This document shows positions 25,985 to 35,109 of a stretch of DNA of 41,038 bases, piece after piece; position 1 is the stretch's first letter; every line of letters begins with the position of its first letter. The DNA comes from Bacteroidota bacterium (GTDB taxonomy: Bacteria > Bacteroidota > Bacteroidia > CAILMK01 > JAAYUY01). A program made the translations under genes and the position numbers. Under the pieces are notes generated by a model. The model was not told the DNA's origin and did not search any database. It worked only from the letters and a program-made list of their open reading frames with translations. The DNA is taken from NCBI GenBank assembly GCA_018698135.1, contig JABINZ010000128.1:1-41038 (forward strand), in the 5' to 3' direction.

Positions 25985-28324
25985 ATGAAATCAGGCTTAT
26001 TTGTTATTTCATTATTGACACTTCTAATACATGGAAGTTTACAAGCTAATAATGACACTTTACGGATGCACGATCCTGAAAATGTTTTAACGAACTATTA
26101 TAATACAACAACCCATCCCAATCAGCTAGCCCGATTTGACCTCCCCAAACCTGCAATAATTAAAGGTTTTGAAATAACCTTAATGGGTGAGGCAGGATCA
26201 ACAGTAAATCTGAATTTTTTAGGCCACGAAGGTGGGGTGGCTTTGATTAGTTTGAAAAACAATATTGTTCCTACAATCACTGTTACAAAGTTGCAAGATG
26301 GCAAAGAACAGGTTTATGTTGCTTTGGATAGTCCGTTCATAAAAATGAATAACACACAGTTCTTCTTGCTTTTTAATGCTTTTAATGGAGCCGGTATTGT
26401 AACCGACAGAACCAATCATCCTTATAGTTGCAAGTCAAGTTCAGGTGGAGATTATTACTATCAGTATGGGATAAATAATGCCGGTGAATATCGTTTACTT
26501 TCAAATTTTAATCGGGCATTTGCAATTGATGTAATTTTGGAATATCCAGATAAAGAATCACAGCAAATATTCCTGGATGTTACCTTAACAGCTGGAATTG
26601 ACGAAAATCTTTCTAATTCAACTATTGCTGCTGCGGATTACAATGATGATGGGTTTGTTGATTTACTGATCAGGGGCAGGCTATATAAGAACTTAAAAAA
26701 TGGAAATTTTGAAGATGTTTCCCATCAGCTTGGAATAGTTAATCCCTATTCTGCGGTTGTGGCAAATGCATTTGTTGACAACGACAATGATGGCGATTTA
26801 GATATTTTTCTTTTTGGTTCAGATACCTCCGTATTGCTTATTAATAATGGAAATATATTTACTGAAATAATTCTCAATTTTCCTGAATTTAAAGCTTTTC
26901 TTTCCTTCAGCTTTGCTGACATTAACAACGACAACTATCCTGACCTATTTGTTTCACAACTTTGGAAAACATATCCAGAACCAGAGCTTAACTATTTCTT
27001 TTATAATACAGGAAGCAACAATTTCACAGATAATACGAATGTCATTTACCCTGAATATGATGGAAACTGGAACTGGCCTGGCCGTACATGGGATCCTGCC
27101 AATTATGTTGTAGAAAGAAACCGCAATAGCAGGGGGTCTCAGTGGATAGATTTCGATAATGATGGCGATCTTGATTTGTTTGTTACCAATTATTTCCTTC
27201 AACCGGATGAGTTTTATAGAAACAATGGTGATGGGAGTTTTACTGATATCTGTCAGGTTAAGGGAATTGATAAAAACAATACCGGCTCAAATCATGGAAC
27301 TGGAGTTGACTGGTATGACTTTGATAACGATGGCAATCTAGACCTATTATTACCCCAATTTGCTCACCCCAGATTTATTGGCGATTATGACCATCGTGGC
27401 ACCACAATTTATCGTAACAAGGGTGCGCCAGATTTTGAGTTTACTGATTTGATTGGACAATATAATAATTACTCCGGCTTGAAATCAGATATTGGCTTTG
27501 AGCTGGAAGAAACACATGCTGGAGGAGCCTGGGGAGATGTTAACAACGATGGCCTTGCCGATGTTTTGCTCACCGTATTTTATGGTTGCCGATACATTGA
27601 TATGTATGAGCAGCAAGAAGACAATTCATTTAAATTAGAAACTTTTAAATATGGCTTGTCGGGCATTAACACCGGAACAGATTTGGTTTGGTTGGATTAC
27701 GATAATGATGGACGACTTGACCTGGCTGGTGCAATTGCAGGAAAATTCAGGCTTTTTAAAAACAACCAATACAATAGTAGACGATGGATTGAATTGGATC
27801 TAAAAAGTAAAACAGCAAATAAATATTCAATAGGGGCTCGTGCCAGTGTATATGTTGATGGTAAAATATTAACACAGGAAGTTTGTGCTGGTAGGGGTCA
27901 AAAAATGCAAAAACCTTATCGTCTACATTTTGGTTTAGGTTATAACCCTACTATCGATTCAATAATGGTCACATGGCCAACACAGCCTCCCATTAAGGAA
28001 CGTTTTGATAATCTTAATGTAAATGAGATTTACACCTTGACTCAAGGCGGACAGGTTTTTAATAGTATTGAAAACTTGACAAAAGACCAAACAGAGATAA
28101 GAGTCTATCCCAATCCTGCATCATCCAAGCTTTATGTCTCAGGACAGGATATAAAAAGAATTCGTATAATGAGCACAATAGGCCAAATGTTATTAAATAT
28201 TTCTGTGAACAACATAAACCCAGTTCAGATTGATCTTTCAGCTTTTAAAAATGGAATGTATGCACTAGAGATAGAAACTGAAACAGATCGTGAGCTCCGA
28301 TTCTTTATGGTTAACAAACCCTAG
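25985..28324 (+). CDS. FG-GAP/VCBS repeat exoprotein with ASPIC/UnbV domain and T9SS type A tail
   Basis: 779 residues with a signal peptide (about 1-21, ending SLQA). At least seven calcium-binding FG-GAP loops are readable (DYNDDGFVDLL, DNDNDGDLDIF, DINNDNYPDLF, DFDNDGDLDLF, DFDNDGNLDLL, DVNNDGLADVL, DYDNDGRLDLA), forming a CRTAC1-like propeller. An ASPIC/UnbV domain follows (RWIELDLKSK, GARASVYVDG, LHFGLGYN, VTWPT). The last 75 or so residues (VYPNPASSKLYVSG ... IDLSAFKNGMYALEI) are a type A T9SS sorting domain, so the protein should be exported across the outer membrane. It is 5 bp downstream of recA, an odd partner. Its 3' end overlaps the DUF4834 gene by 4 bp on the other strand. Confidence 0.92.
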   Translation: MKSGLFVISLLTLLIHGSLQANNDTLRMHDPENVLTNYYNTTTHPNQLARFDLPKPAIIKGFEITLMGEAGSTVNLNFLGHEGGVALISLKNNIVPTITVTKLQDGKEQVYVALDSPFIKMNNTQFFLLFNAFNGAGIVTDRTNHPYSCKSSSGGDYYYQYGINNAGEYRLLSNFNRAFAIDVILEYPDKESQQIFLDVTLTAGIDENLSNSTIAAADYNDDGFVDLLIRGRLYKNLKNGNFEDVSHQLGIVNPYSAVVANAFVDNDNDGDLDIFLFGSDTSVLLINNGNIFTEIILNFPEFKAFLSFSFADINNDNYPDLFVSQLWKTYPEPELNYFFYNTGSNNFTDNTNVIYPEYDGNWNWPGRTWDPANYVVERNRNSRGSQWIDFDNDGDLDLFVTNYFLQPDEFYRNNGDGSFTDICQVKGIDKNNTGSNHGTGVDWYDFDNDGNLDLLLPQFAHPRFIGDYDHRGTTIYRNKGAPDFEFTDLIGQYNNYSGLKSDIGFELEETHAGGAWGDVNNDGLADVLLTVFYGCRYIDMYEQQEDNSFKLETFKYGLSGINTGTDLVWLDYDNDGRLDLAGAIAGKFRLFKNNQYNSRRWIELDLKSKTANKYSIGARASVYVDGKILTQEVCAGRGQKMQKPYRLHFGLGYNPTIDSIMVTWPTQPPIKERFDNLNVNEIYTLTQGGQVFNSIENLTKDQTEIRVYPNPASSKLYVSGQDIKRIRIMSTIGQMLLNISVNNINPVQIDLSAFKNGMYALEIETETDRELRFFMVNKP

Positions 28325-28542
28325 TCTACCTCTTCGTAATCAGTGTATTCAATTTTATTTTTACCTCCCTGACTACTATTTTTGTTTTTGGGAACATATT
28401 TAATGAAGGTATCCCCTTTTTGCTTTCTCGATCTATTTTGATCTACTCTTTGCGAATTCTTAAATTGTAATAGAACAAGTATCGCTTTTGCGAAACGGTA
28501 AATAACCCAAATGGATAGTATGGTTAGAAGAACTTTAAACAC
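28321..28542 (-). CDS. DUF4834-like small membrane protein
   Basis: 73 residues from GTG 28542. One N-terminal transmembrane helix (FKVLLTILSIWVIYRFAKAILVLL) is followed by a basic linker and an acidic end, EYTDYEEVD. This layout is that of the DUF4834 family found across Bacteroidota; function unknown. It overlaps the convergent FG-GAP gene by 4 bp and is 34 bp downstream of the RsmF-like gene in the same direction, so it probably belongs to that operon. Confidence 0.7.
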   Translation of the reverse strand: MFKVLLTILSIWVIYRFAKAILVLLQFKNSQRVDQNRSRKQKGDTFIKYVPKNKNSSQGGKNKIEYTDYEEVD

Positions 28543-28576
28543 TTTTCTTAATTTTGACTACAAAAGTATGAATTTT

Positions 28577-29989
28577 TCACTTTTTCATTAATTCCCAATT
28601 GGGAAGATTTTTTCGAATTGACCACTCTTTTGGGTAGAAGTTACTTAGTCTGCTTTTATTATTTTTTAAAAAACCCAAGTTGCAGCCTTTATACTTGGCT
28701 ATAATCCAACCCAGTGGTAAGTTGTTCGGATTAATGCTTGTCTCCATCTTTTTTAAGTAATGCAAGGCATCTTTCAATTCTAATTCAACAAAGGGAAAAT
28801 CCTCCTTCATTAAATTACTCATTGCCAAATCATGACTTGGGATAAAATCACCAGATTTCTTGTTAAAACTGCCGATATATGTTCCTTGTAAAACAATATT
28901 CAGTTTATATGCAGCAAGTCCAATTTCATTTAAATAACGCGTTGGTAATGCATAAATTCTATCCAAATGTTGCCGAATTTGAAAATCCTTATTAGGTTTA
29001 ACAAAAACATTTACTTTTTTCTGATCAATATTTGACAAGCCTTTAAAGAGTTGGCTATTTCTTTTTTGTTTGGGCAAATCAGATTGCATTCGACTACTTA
29101 CTTTAAAAGCAGCAATAAACATCCCTTCACCCCTGATTTTGTGAGGATAGCAACGATACACTTCTTGATTTTTCTCGTCAAAATGAAGTACATTTTCCTT
29201 CACGACACCCCATTCATCTTTCAATTGAATAGTTATAGGCTGTATAATTGATTTGTATTTCTTATAAAACCATTTGACAATCTGATCATTTTCCTCTTCA
29301 GAATAGGTGCATGTTGAATAAATTAATAGACCATTATTTCTGACTAGTTTAATGGCTTCATCCAAAATATCTTTTTGGCCAATAGAACATACAAATGCCT
29401 TATTTTCAGACCACTCCTGTAAGGCTCTATTATTCTTTCTAAACATCCCTTCGCCCGAACAGGGCGCATCTACTAAAACAATATCAAAAAAAGCGTTGAA
29501 TGATGCATATGATGCAGACCTGTTTGAAGTGACAACAATATTTGAATTCCCCCATTTAATCAGATTCTCTTTTAATATTTCAGCTCTTTTCCCAACCAAT
29601 TCATTACTGAAAAGAACACTATTCTTAGACATTTTTGAAAGCAATAAAGTGCTTTTTCCACCAGGTGAAGCACATAAGTCCAAGATTTTTAAATCTTTGG
29701 AAAAATCTATTGCATGAGCAAAAAGCATTGAAGAAGATTCCTGCACATAATATGCACCACCGTGAATCAATGGATCAAATACAAACTCAGGTCTTTTGTT
29801 TAGGAAATAGCCGTGTTCATTCCAGGGAATTTTTTCTTCTTGAGCAAACTGATTTGTTGGTTTTTGGGGATTTGTGCGAACTGAAATAATGGACTCTTGA
29901 CTTAATGATTCTAAAAAAGATGGAAACTCCTTATCTAATTTGAGCGTCATCCTTTTGATAAAACTTTTTGGAAATCCCTCTTCTTTCAT
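28577..29989 (-). CDS. RsmF-like rRNA m5C methyltransferase (NOL1/NOP2/Sun family)
   Basis: 470 residues from ATG 29989, which overlaps the upstream stop as ATGA; an upstream TTG at 29998 is not needed. The SAM-binding motif is LDLCASPGGKS (103-113). The catalytic motifs are VDAPCSGEGMF (173-183, Cys177) and the nucleophile STCTYSEEEN (225-234, Cys227), the two-Cys arrangement of RNA m5C methyltransferases. The C-terminal extension (about 320-470, with HDLAMSNL and LPLGWIIAKYKG) resembles the PUA-like and RsmF C-terminal region. It probably methylates 16S rRNA in the cytoplasm; the exact position is not decided by sequence here. Confidence 0.9.
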   Translation of the reverse strand: MKEEGFPKSFIKRMTLKLDKEFPSFLESLSQESIISVRTNPQKPTNQFAQEEKIPWNEHGYFLNKRPEFVFDPLIHGGAYYVQESSSMLFAHAIDFSKDLKILDLCASPGGKSTLLLSKMSKNSVLFSNELVGKRAEILKENLIKWGNSNIVVTSNRSASYASFNAFFDIVLVDAPCSGEGMFRKNNRALQEWSENKAFVCSIGQKDILDEAIKLVRNNGLLIYSTCTYSEEENDQIVKWFYKKYKSIIQPITIQLKDEWGVVKENVLHFDEKNQEVYRCYPHKIRGEGMFIAAFKVSSRMQSDLPKQKRNSQLFKGLSNIDQKKVNVFVKPNKDFQIRQHLDRIYALPTRYLNEIGLAAYKLNIVLQGTYIGSFNKKSGDFIPSHDLAMSNLMKEDFPFVELELKDALHYLKKMETSINPNNLPLGWIIAKYKGCNLGFLKNNKSRLSNFYPKEWSIRKNLPNWELMKK

Positions 29990-31014
29990 ATTGACCAATT
30001 TACAACCACCTTACCTATTGACTTCCGACTTTCTAATAAATCGTGAGCAATAGCAATATCATTTATATGATAACTTGCTCCAACATGCGGACTCAATTTT
30101 TTCTCTTTTACAAGATTAACCACTGCATTCATGCTTTTATTCAAAAGGTCAGGTCTATTTTCAGCAATGCGAAGCAAATTGACGCCCAAAACCGACTTTG
30201 ACGACATGATTAAAAAAACGGGATGAAGAAATCCAAATCCAAATAGCAAACGCATGTTATTCAGAAAACCCTTTTTTCCCTTCAGTTGATCAGAGGCTCC
30301 ATAGGTAATTATTCTTCCTCCATTTGCCAAAACCGACTTGCTTTTCTTGAAATTTTTGCCTCCAATTGGATCAAAAATCACATCTAGCTTTCTGTTAATA
30401 TTAAGCTTTAAAACCTCTTCCTCAAATAGATGGTCTTTGTAATTTATTGGAAAGTCAATGCCCGATTTTTTAATAAACGCTATCTTTTCAGCGGAGCTGG
30501 TAGTTCCATATGTAACACAACCTCTAAGCTTTGCAAGCTGTGTAAGAGCAATGCCTACACCTCCTGCTGCAGCATGAATCAATACGTGGTCGTTTTCCTG
30601 TAAATTTCCCAAAATATAGGCAGAATAATAAGCTGTTGCATATTGAGTGGCTAAACAAGTAGCAACTCCATTATCCATTTCTTCTGGAATTACAACAGCA
30701 GCCATTTCTTCTGTTAAAGCATATTCAGCATAACCTCCAAAACGAGTTAATCCAACAACTTTTTGCCCAACTTTCAATGTAGTAACCTCAGTCCCTAATT
30801 TCTCAATATGACCAACCACCTCATAGCCTAATATGCATGGATTTGCTGGCGCTTCCCCATACATGCCTCTTCTGGCAATCACATCGGCAAAATTGAGTCC
30901 GAATGTTTCTACCTTTACCAATACCTCTGTTCCTTTTGGCTCAGGAATAGCCGTTTCTCTGATTTCAAAAACATCTGAGGAATTCCCATATTTTGTAAGA
31001 AATACTGCTTTCAT
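29986..31014 (-). CDS. Zinc-independent quinone oxidoreductase/VAT-1-like MDR reductase
   Basis: 342 residues. It is a medium-chain dehydrogenase with a GroES-like N-terminus (about 1-120: VEVxGLNFADVxARRGMY type, here TFGLNFADVIARRGMYGEAP) and a Rossmann domain with the NADPH-binding AAAGGVG (148-154) and KLDVIFDPIGGKNF. The structural and catalytic zinc Cys sets of alcohol dehydrogenases are missing, pointing to quinone or enone reduction. The loop after 250 (GFLNNMRLLFGFGFLHP) and the late SRKSIGKVVV match VAT-1 homologues. It directly abuts pheS (no gap) and overlaps the RsmF-like gene by 4 bp, so the three form one operon. Confidence 0.9.
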   Translation of the reverse strand: MKAVFLTKYGNSSDVFEIRETAIPEPKGTEVLVKVETFGLNFADVIARRGMYGEAPANPCILGYEVVGHIEKLGTEVTTLKVGQKVVGLTRFGGYAEYALTEEMAAVVIPEEMDNGVATCLATQYATAYYSAYILGNLQENDHVLIHAAAGGVGIALTQLAKLRGCVTYGTTSSAEKIAFIKKSGIDFPINYKDHLFEEEVLKLNINRKLDVIFDPIGGKNFKKSKSVLANGGRIITYGASDQLKGKKGFLNNMRLLFGFGFLHPVFLIMSSKSVLGVNLLRIAENRPDLLNKSMNAVVNLVKEKKLSPHVGASYHINDIAIAHDLLESRKSIGKVVVNWSI

Positions 31015-32013
31015 TTATCTTTCTGCTATAAACTGTTCCAAAAACCGAATATCATTTTCATAGAGCACACGAATATCTTTTATGCCATATTTTAACATCG
31101 ACATTCGCTCGATGCCCATTCCAAATGCATATCCAGTATAAATTTCTTGATCAATTCCACAATTTGATAACACATTAGGATCAACCATTCCACAGCCAAG
31201 AATTTCCATCCATTTGCCATCTCCATTTTTTGCCCGAATATCCATTTCAGCACTGGGCTCTGTAAAAGGGAAAAAAGAAGGTCTGAATCGAACTTCAAAG
31301 CTATCACCAAAGAATTGCTTAACAAAATAATACAATACTTGTTTCAAATCTGAAAAGGAAACCTTCTTCTCTATATAAAGTCCCTCAATTTGGTGAAACT
31401 GTACATGCGATTTATAGGATATCGTCTCATTTCTGTAAACCCGACCAATTGAAATTGTTCGAATAGGTGGTTTATACCTTTGCATTTCTTGAACCTGAAC
31501 TGAAGATGTATGTGTGCGCAATAAAAAATCGGGATCCCTTTGAATGAAAAAAGTGTCCTGCATATCTTTTGCGGGATGATCTGCCGGAAAATTGAGTGCG
31601 GTAAAATTGTGCCAGTCATCCACAACCTCAGGACCAACAGATTGTGTAAACCCAATTCGGGAAAATATATCCACTATTTGGTTTTTAACAATAGAAACCG
31701 GATGCCGCGAACCCAACTTAATAGCTGGACCATCCAAAGAAATATCTATATTATTATACGTATCTTCTTGCTCATTATCTTTCAACTTCTCCTGAAACTC
31801 ATCAATTTTTAAAGTAACTAATTGTTTAAGTTCATTGAGCGGTTTCCCAATTTCTCGCTTAATATCAGCATCTAAATTTTTGAATTTTTGAAATAAATCT
31901 TGAATAATTCCTTTTCTACCCAAGTATTCTATGCGAAAAGCCTCTATTTCAGACATCTCCTTTGGCTCGAACGTTTCGACTTGTTTTACTAATACTTTTA
32001 TCTGCTCAATCAT
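31015..32013 (-). CDS. pheS: Phenylalanyl-tRNA synthetase alpha subunit
   Basis: 332 residues. An N-terminal coiled coil (about 1-85) binds tRNA. Class II motif 2 is RTISIGRVYRNETIS with QFHQIEG, and motif 3 is GMGIERMSMLKYGI. The phenylalanine-pocket elements HTSSVQVQEM, FTEPSAEMDI and GYAFGMG are intact, with the small Ala next to motif 3 that sets amino-acid selectivity. The beta subunit gene is not adjacent, as is common in Bacteroidota. It heads a three-gene run with the MDR reductase and the RsmF-like gene. Confidence 0.97.
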   Translation of the reverse strand: MIEQIKVLVKQVETFEPKEMSEIEAFRIEYLGRKGIIQDLFQKFKNLDADIKREIGKPLNELKQLVTLKIDEFQEKLKDNEQEDTYNNIDISLDGPAIKLGSRHPVSIVKNQIVDIFSRIGFTQSVGPEVVDDWHNFTALNFPADHPAKDMQDTFFIQRDPDFLLRTHTSSVQVQEMQRYKPPIRTISIGRVYRNETISYKSHVQFHQIEGLYIEKKVSFSDLKQVLYYFVKQFFGDSFEVRFRPSFFPFTEPSAEMDIRAKNGDGKWMEILGCGMVDPNVLSNCGIDQEIYTGYAFGMGIERMSMLKYGIKDIRVLYENDIRFLEQFIAER

Positions 32014-32031
32014 TATTTATTAAATTCTTTA

Positions 32032-32062
32032 TTTGTATAAATGAAAACTATTTATATATTTG
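32032..32062 (+). promoter_or_regulatory. Promoter of rpoD, consensus -33/-7
   Basis: TTTG at 32032-32035 is separated by exactly 19 nt from TATATTTG at 32055-32062. This is the full consensus for the Bacteroidota primary sigma factor. Transcription should start near 32069, giving a leader of about 150 nt before the ATG at 32221; the sigma factor would drive its own gene. Confidence 0.8.
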
Positions 32063-32220
32063 CAGCCCTTTTCAATTTGCTATATGAATAAAATAACTAG
32101 CAATATCCGCATAATTTATTTCCCCACACTAAGTAAAACTGTATTAATTGGAAGAATTTTTGCTTGTAAATCAGAGCAAAAATCCCATCAATCATTTAAT
32201 TTGTAATTTAAGGATATAAT

Positions 32221-33084
32221 ATGAGACAATTAAAAATTAGCAAACAATTTACAAACCGCGAAAATAAGTCTTTAGATAAATATCTCAATGAGATTTCGAA
32301 AGTCGAGATGATTACACCAACTGAAGAGGTGGAATTAGCTATACGTATCAAAAAAGGAGATCAGAGGGCTTTGGAAAAGCTTGTAAATGCTAATTTACGT
32401 TTTGTTGTATCGGTTGCAAAACAATATCAAAACCAAGGTTTAACTTTAGGTGATCTGATTAATGAAGGGAATATGGGCTTAATTAAAGCCGCTCAACGTT
32501 TTGACGAAACCCGTGGTTTTAAATTTATATCTTATGCCGTATGGTGGATTCGTCAATCTATACTGCAAGCTTTGGCTGATCAATCCAGGTTGGTTCGCTT
32601 GCCACTGAATAAAGTTGGATCATTAAGTAAGATTTCAGCAACATCTGTTGCATTAGAGCAAAAATTTGAAAGAAAGGTAACTGATTTTGAAATTGCCGAT
32701 CAGTTGGAATTAACTCCACAGGAAGTTGCTTCAACACTTTCGTCATCAAGCAAGCATTTGTCAATAGATGCACCTATTAATGAAGAAGAAGATGCAAGTT
32801 TATTAACCATTCTTCCAAATGACCATGAGCCTGAACCAGACAAAGGTTTGATTCATGAATCGTTGCAAACAGAGATTTCAAGAGTTGTTTCCATTTTATC
32901 TGAGAAGGAAAGAGAAATTGTTAAACTGTATTTCGGTTTAGAAGGAAACCCACCTCATTCATATGAAGATATTAGTGACAAAGTAAAACTAACCCGTGAG
33001 CGCGTTAGACAAATCAAAGAAAAAGCGTTGAAGAAACTTAGGAAATCAACAAAAAGCAAAATCCTGAAAGCTTATTTAGGATAA
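32221..33084 (+). CDS. rpoD: Primary RNA polymerase sigma factor (sigma-70/RpoD type)
   Basis: 287 residues; short because region 1.1 is absent, as in other Bacteroidota primary sigma factors. Region 1.2: [20 protein letters not shown] (17-36). Region 2.1-2.4: [53 protein letters not shown] (94-114), with the promoter-melting aromatics present. Region 3 and region 4.2 ([27 protein letters not shown], about 248-274) complete it. It directs housekeeping transcription and reads the TTTG/TAnnTTTG promoters listed here. AAGGA lies 7 nt before the ATG. Confidence 0.95.
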   Translation: MRQLKISKQFTNRENKSLDKYLNEISKVEMITPTEEVELAIRIKKGDQRALEKLVNANLRFVVSVAKQYQNQGLTLGDLINEGNMGLIKAAQRFDETRGFKFISYAVWWIRQSILQALADQSRLVRLPLNKVGSLSKISATSVALEQKFERKVTDFEIADQLELTPQEVASTLSSSSKHLSIDAPINEEEDASLLTILPNDHEPEPDKGLIHESLQTEISRVVSILSEKEREIVKLYFGLEGNPPHSYEDISDKVKLTRERVRQIKEKALKKLRKSTKSKILKAYLG

Positions 33085-33107
33085 TAATCAGCGAATTATA
33101 TTTTATG

Positions 33108-33140
33108 AACTCGGATACTATTTAGTTTCCGAGTTTTTTT
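33108..33140. terminator. Hairpin terminator after rpoD, inside the end of the convergent gene
   Basis: AACTCGGA (33108-33115) pairs with TCCGAGTT (33128-33135); an inner ACT-ATTT-AGT extends the stem past a T-T mismatch. Seven Ts follow. The right arm encodes the last residues of the minus-strand glycosyltransferase, whose stop lies in the loop. Confidence 0.85.
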
Positions 33141-35104
33141 ATTCCCCTTTTGAGAATAATCAGGTCTTTTTTGACAGAATAGTCTCTGGCATAAAGTAAG
33201 TTCAGTTCATTCAAGTCTTCGCTTGACAAAGTTGTATTTGATTTCAAGAAAGCTGTTGTTAGAATTGAAGGTTTTAAAGCCGGAAGATCAACAATTCTAG
33301 CATTGGTAGTATATCCAACAATGGTTTTCCTGCCTATTAATACATTGAATATATTCTTGAAAAACGCTTTCTTATTTTGCTGCTTCAATATAAAAAATAC
33401 AGAGCCAATTAGAAGAAGAAAGGAAAATCCGATATCAAAAAAGCGCTTATTCACTTTACTCCTTCGAGTGGCCAATTCCAATCGAATATCAATCGTATAA
33501 AGGTCTCCTGAATTATTCTTGCTGTGACTCCCAATAATAAAATAGCTTTCATCAGGTGCTATTTTATAGACAACATCTTTATTCTCCAACAACGACATCG
33601 TTTTAATTATTCGAGAAGACGGAATGTCTTTCCCGCAGAAAATCAATTCATCGACCTTATGAATTTTAACGATTTCATTAATTTGCTCAATGTTGCCCAA
33701 GTAATTTAGCCCTTTCTTGTCATTAAAAACAGGATATACAAAACCAACAAATCGATGTTGCAGGCTGCTTTTCTGGAGAAGGTTATGTACGCGTTCTCCC
33801 TCTTTAACTGAACCTATAATTACAATTCTATTTTCTCTGGTAAAGGTTAGGTTAACGTTTTTGTTTTCAATATATGATGCAACAATACGGTTGATATAGG
33901 TAATAATAAATGAGGTGAATGTCCCTAAAATTATTATCGCTCTTGAAAATCGAAAAGACTCTTCAAAAAACGCATAAAAAGCTGATATTGTTAAGGTTCC
34001 AAGCAACACTCCTCTTAAAATATTCTTTGGAAAAAAAGGCTTTCGATATGCTTTTGTTGAAAGGAGGCTTAACATCCAGATTAATATGTAGATGGGGAAA
34101 ATATATAAAACCAGTTCTTTGGGGTATGGCCTTCCATGGCCAAACTTTAAATTCGATTCCCAGATCAGTTTAACAATGTAAAGACCACCAAAGATGGTTA
34201 TAAAATCAGCAATTGGCAGAGCTGCCTTTTGCAAAACGCGTCTGAATATTGAAATTGAGGCCCTAAAGTAAATGGCCAAATTGATTAAAAAAGAAAACAG
34301 CTTTGCATTTTTACTGGAGAAGTGCTTGCTGGCAAAAATTATCATGGCTCGATAAAAGGTAAAAACGTAGTTTACACTACTTTTTTTTGTGCTTTCTCCC
34401 TTATAATGTATGATCTGAGTAAGTGGGAAATAGTAATTTTTATAACCTGCTTTAATTATCCGATAAGATAAATCAATGTCCTCTCCATACATAAAGAACG
34501 ACTCGTCTAAAAATCCGATCTTATCAATTACTGATTTTCTAAGTAGCATAAATGCACCCGACAGCACCTCAACTTCATTTATCTCATTTTTATCAAGATA
34601 ACCCAAATGATATTTTCCAAATTTGCGAGATTTAGGGAAAAGTGCCGATAAGCCAAATATTTTATAAAAAGCCGTCTTCGGGTTTGGAAGTCCTCTCTTC
34701 GATTCCGGAAGAAAGGCTCCAGATCCATCTATCATTTTAACGCCTAGTCCTCCTGCATCTGGGTGCTGATCCATGAAGGTAATAATTTCAGAAAAAGTAG
34801 TCTCTTCAATTACTGTATCAGGATTCAATAACAGCAGGTATTCGCCTTTTGCAACTTCCAATGCCTGATTGTTTGCTGCAGAAAAACCTTTATTTACATC
34901 ATTTTTAAGGAGTATGACCTCTGGAAACTTTTCCTCAAGCATGGATATCGAAGAGTCTACAGAGTTATTGTCGACAACATAAACCTCAGATGAGAAATTT
35001 TCGTTTATGGTTGCCAATTGTTCACAAGCTTTTCTGACTGAGAGAAGGCATTGCTCCAGAAAAAACTTTACATTATAATTAACGATGATTACGGATAGCT
35101 TCAT
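33122..35104 (-). CDS. GT2 glycosyltransferase fused to a degenerate polyprenyl-phosphate sugar transferase
   Basis: 660 residues. Residues 1 to about 250 are a GT-A/GT2 rhamnosyltransferase-like domain: VIIVNYNVKFFLEQC, VYVVDNNSVDSS, NKGFSAANNQAL, LLLLNPDTV and FMYGEDIDLSYRI. Several membrane helices follow (about 265-410), then a Rossmann-like sensor segment (RIVIIGSVKEGERV, about 425-560) as in WcaJ/EpsE-type initiating transferases. The end begins like their catalytic domain (NKRFFDIGFSFLLLIGSV) and finishes like it (LLYARDYSVKKDLIILKRGIKK). The middle is shrunken, and the usual Asp-Glu catalytic dyad and KTMRV-type motifs are missing. So the GT2 part may act and the second half may be structural. 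It is 5 bp behind recR. Confidence 0.85.
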   Translation of the reverse strand: MKLSVIIVNYNVKFFLEQCLLSVRKACEQLATINENFSSEVYVVDNNSVDSSISMLEEKFPEVILLKNDVNKGFSAANNQALEVAKGEYLLLLNPDTVIEETTFSEIITFMDQHPDAGGLGVKMIDGSGAFLPESKRGLPNPKTAFYKIFGLSALFPKSRKFGKYHLGYLDKNEINEVEVLSGAFMLLRKSVIDKIGFLDESFFMYGEDIDLSYRIIKAGYKNYYFPLTQIIHYKGESTKKSSVNYVFTFYRAMIIFASKHFSSKNAKLFSFLINLAIYFRASISIFRRVLQKAALPIADFITIFGGLYIVKLIWESNLKFGHGRPYPKELVLYIFPIYILIWMLSLLSTKAYRKPFFPKNILRGVLLGTLTISAFYAFFEESFRFSRAIIILGTFTSFIITYINRIVASYIENKNVNLTFTRENRIVIIGSVKEGERVHNLLQKSSLQHRFVGFVYPVFNDKKGLNYLGNIEQINEIVKIHKVDELIFCGKDIPSSRIIKTMSLLENKDVVYKIAPDESYFIIGSHSKNNSGDLYTIDIRLELATRRSKVNKRFFDIGFSFLLLIGSVFFILKQQNKKAFFKNIFNVLIGRKTIVGYTTNARIVDLPALKPSILTTAFLKSNTTLSSEDLNELNLLYARDYSVKKDLIILKRGIKKLGN

Positions 35105-35109
35105 TTGGT

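Noticed and set aside
29352-29717. 121-codon open frame on the plus strand
   Set aside because: It is antisense to the RsmF-like gene, with no recognisable domain; a shadow of the real coding frame.
32084-32206. 40-codon ORF in the rpoD leader as an annotated gene
   Set aside because: There is no homology and no clear ribosome site; kept only as part of a finding.
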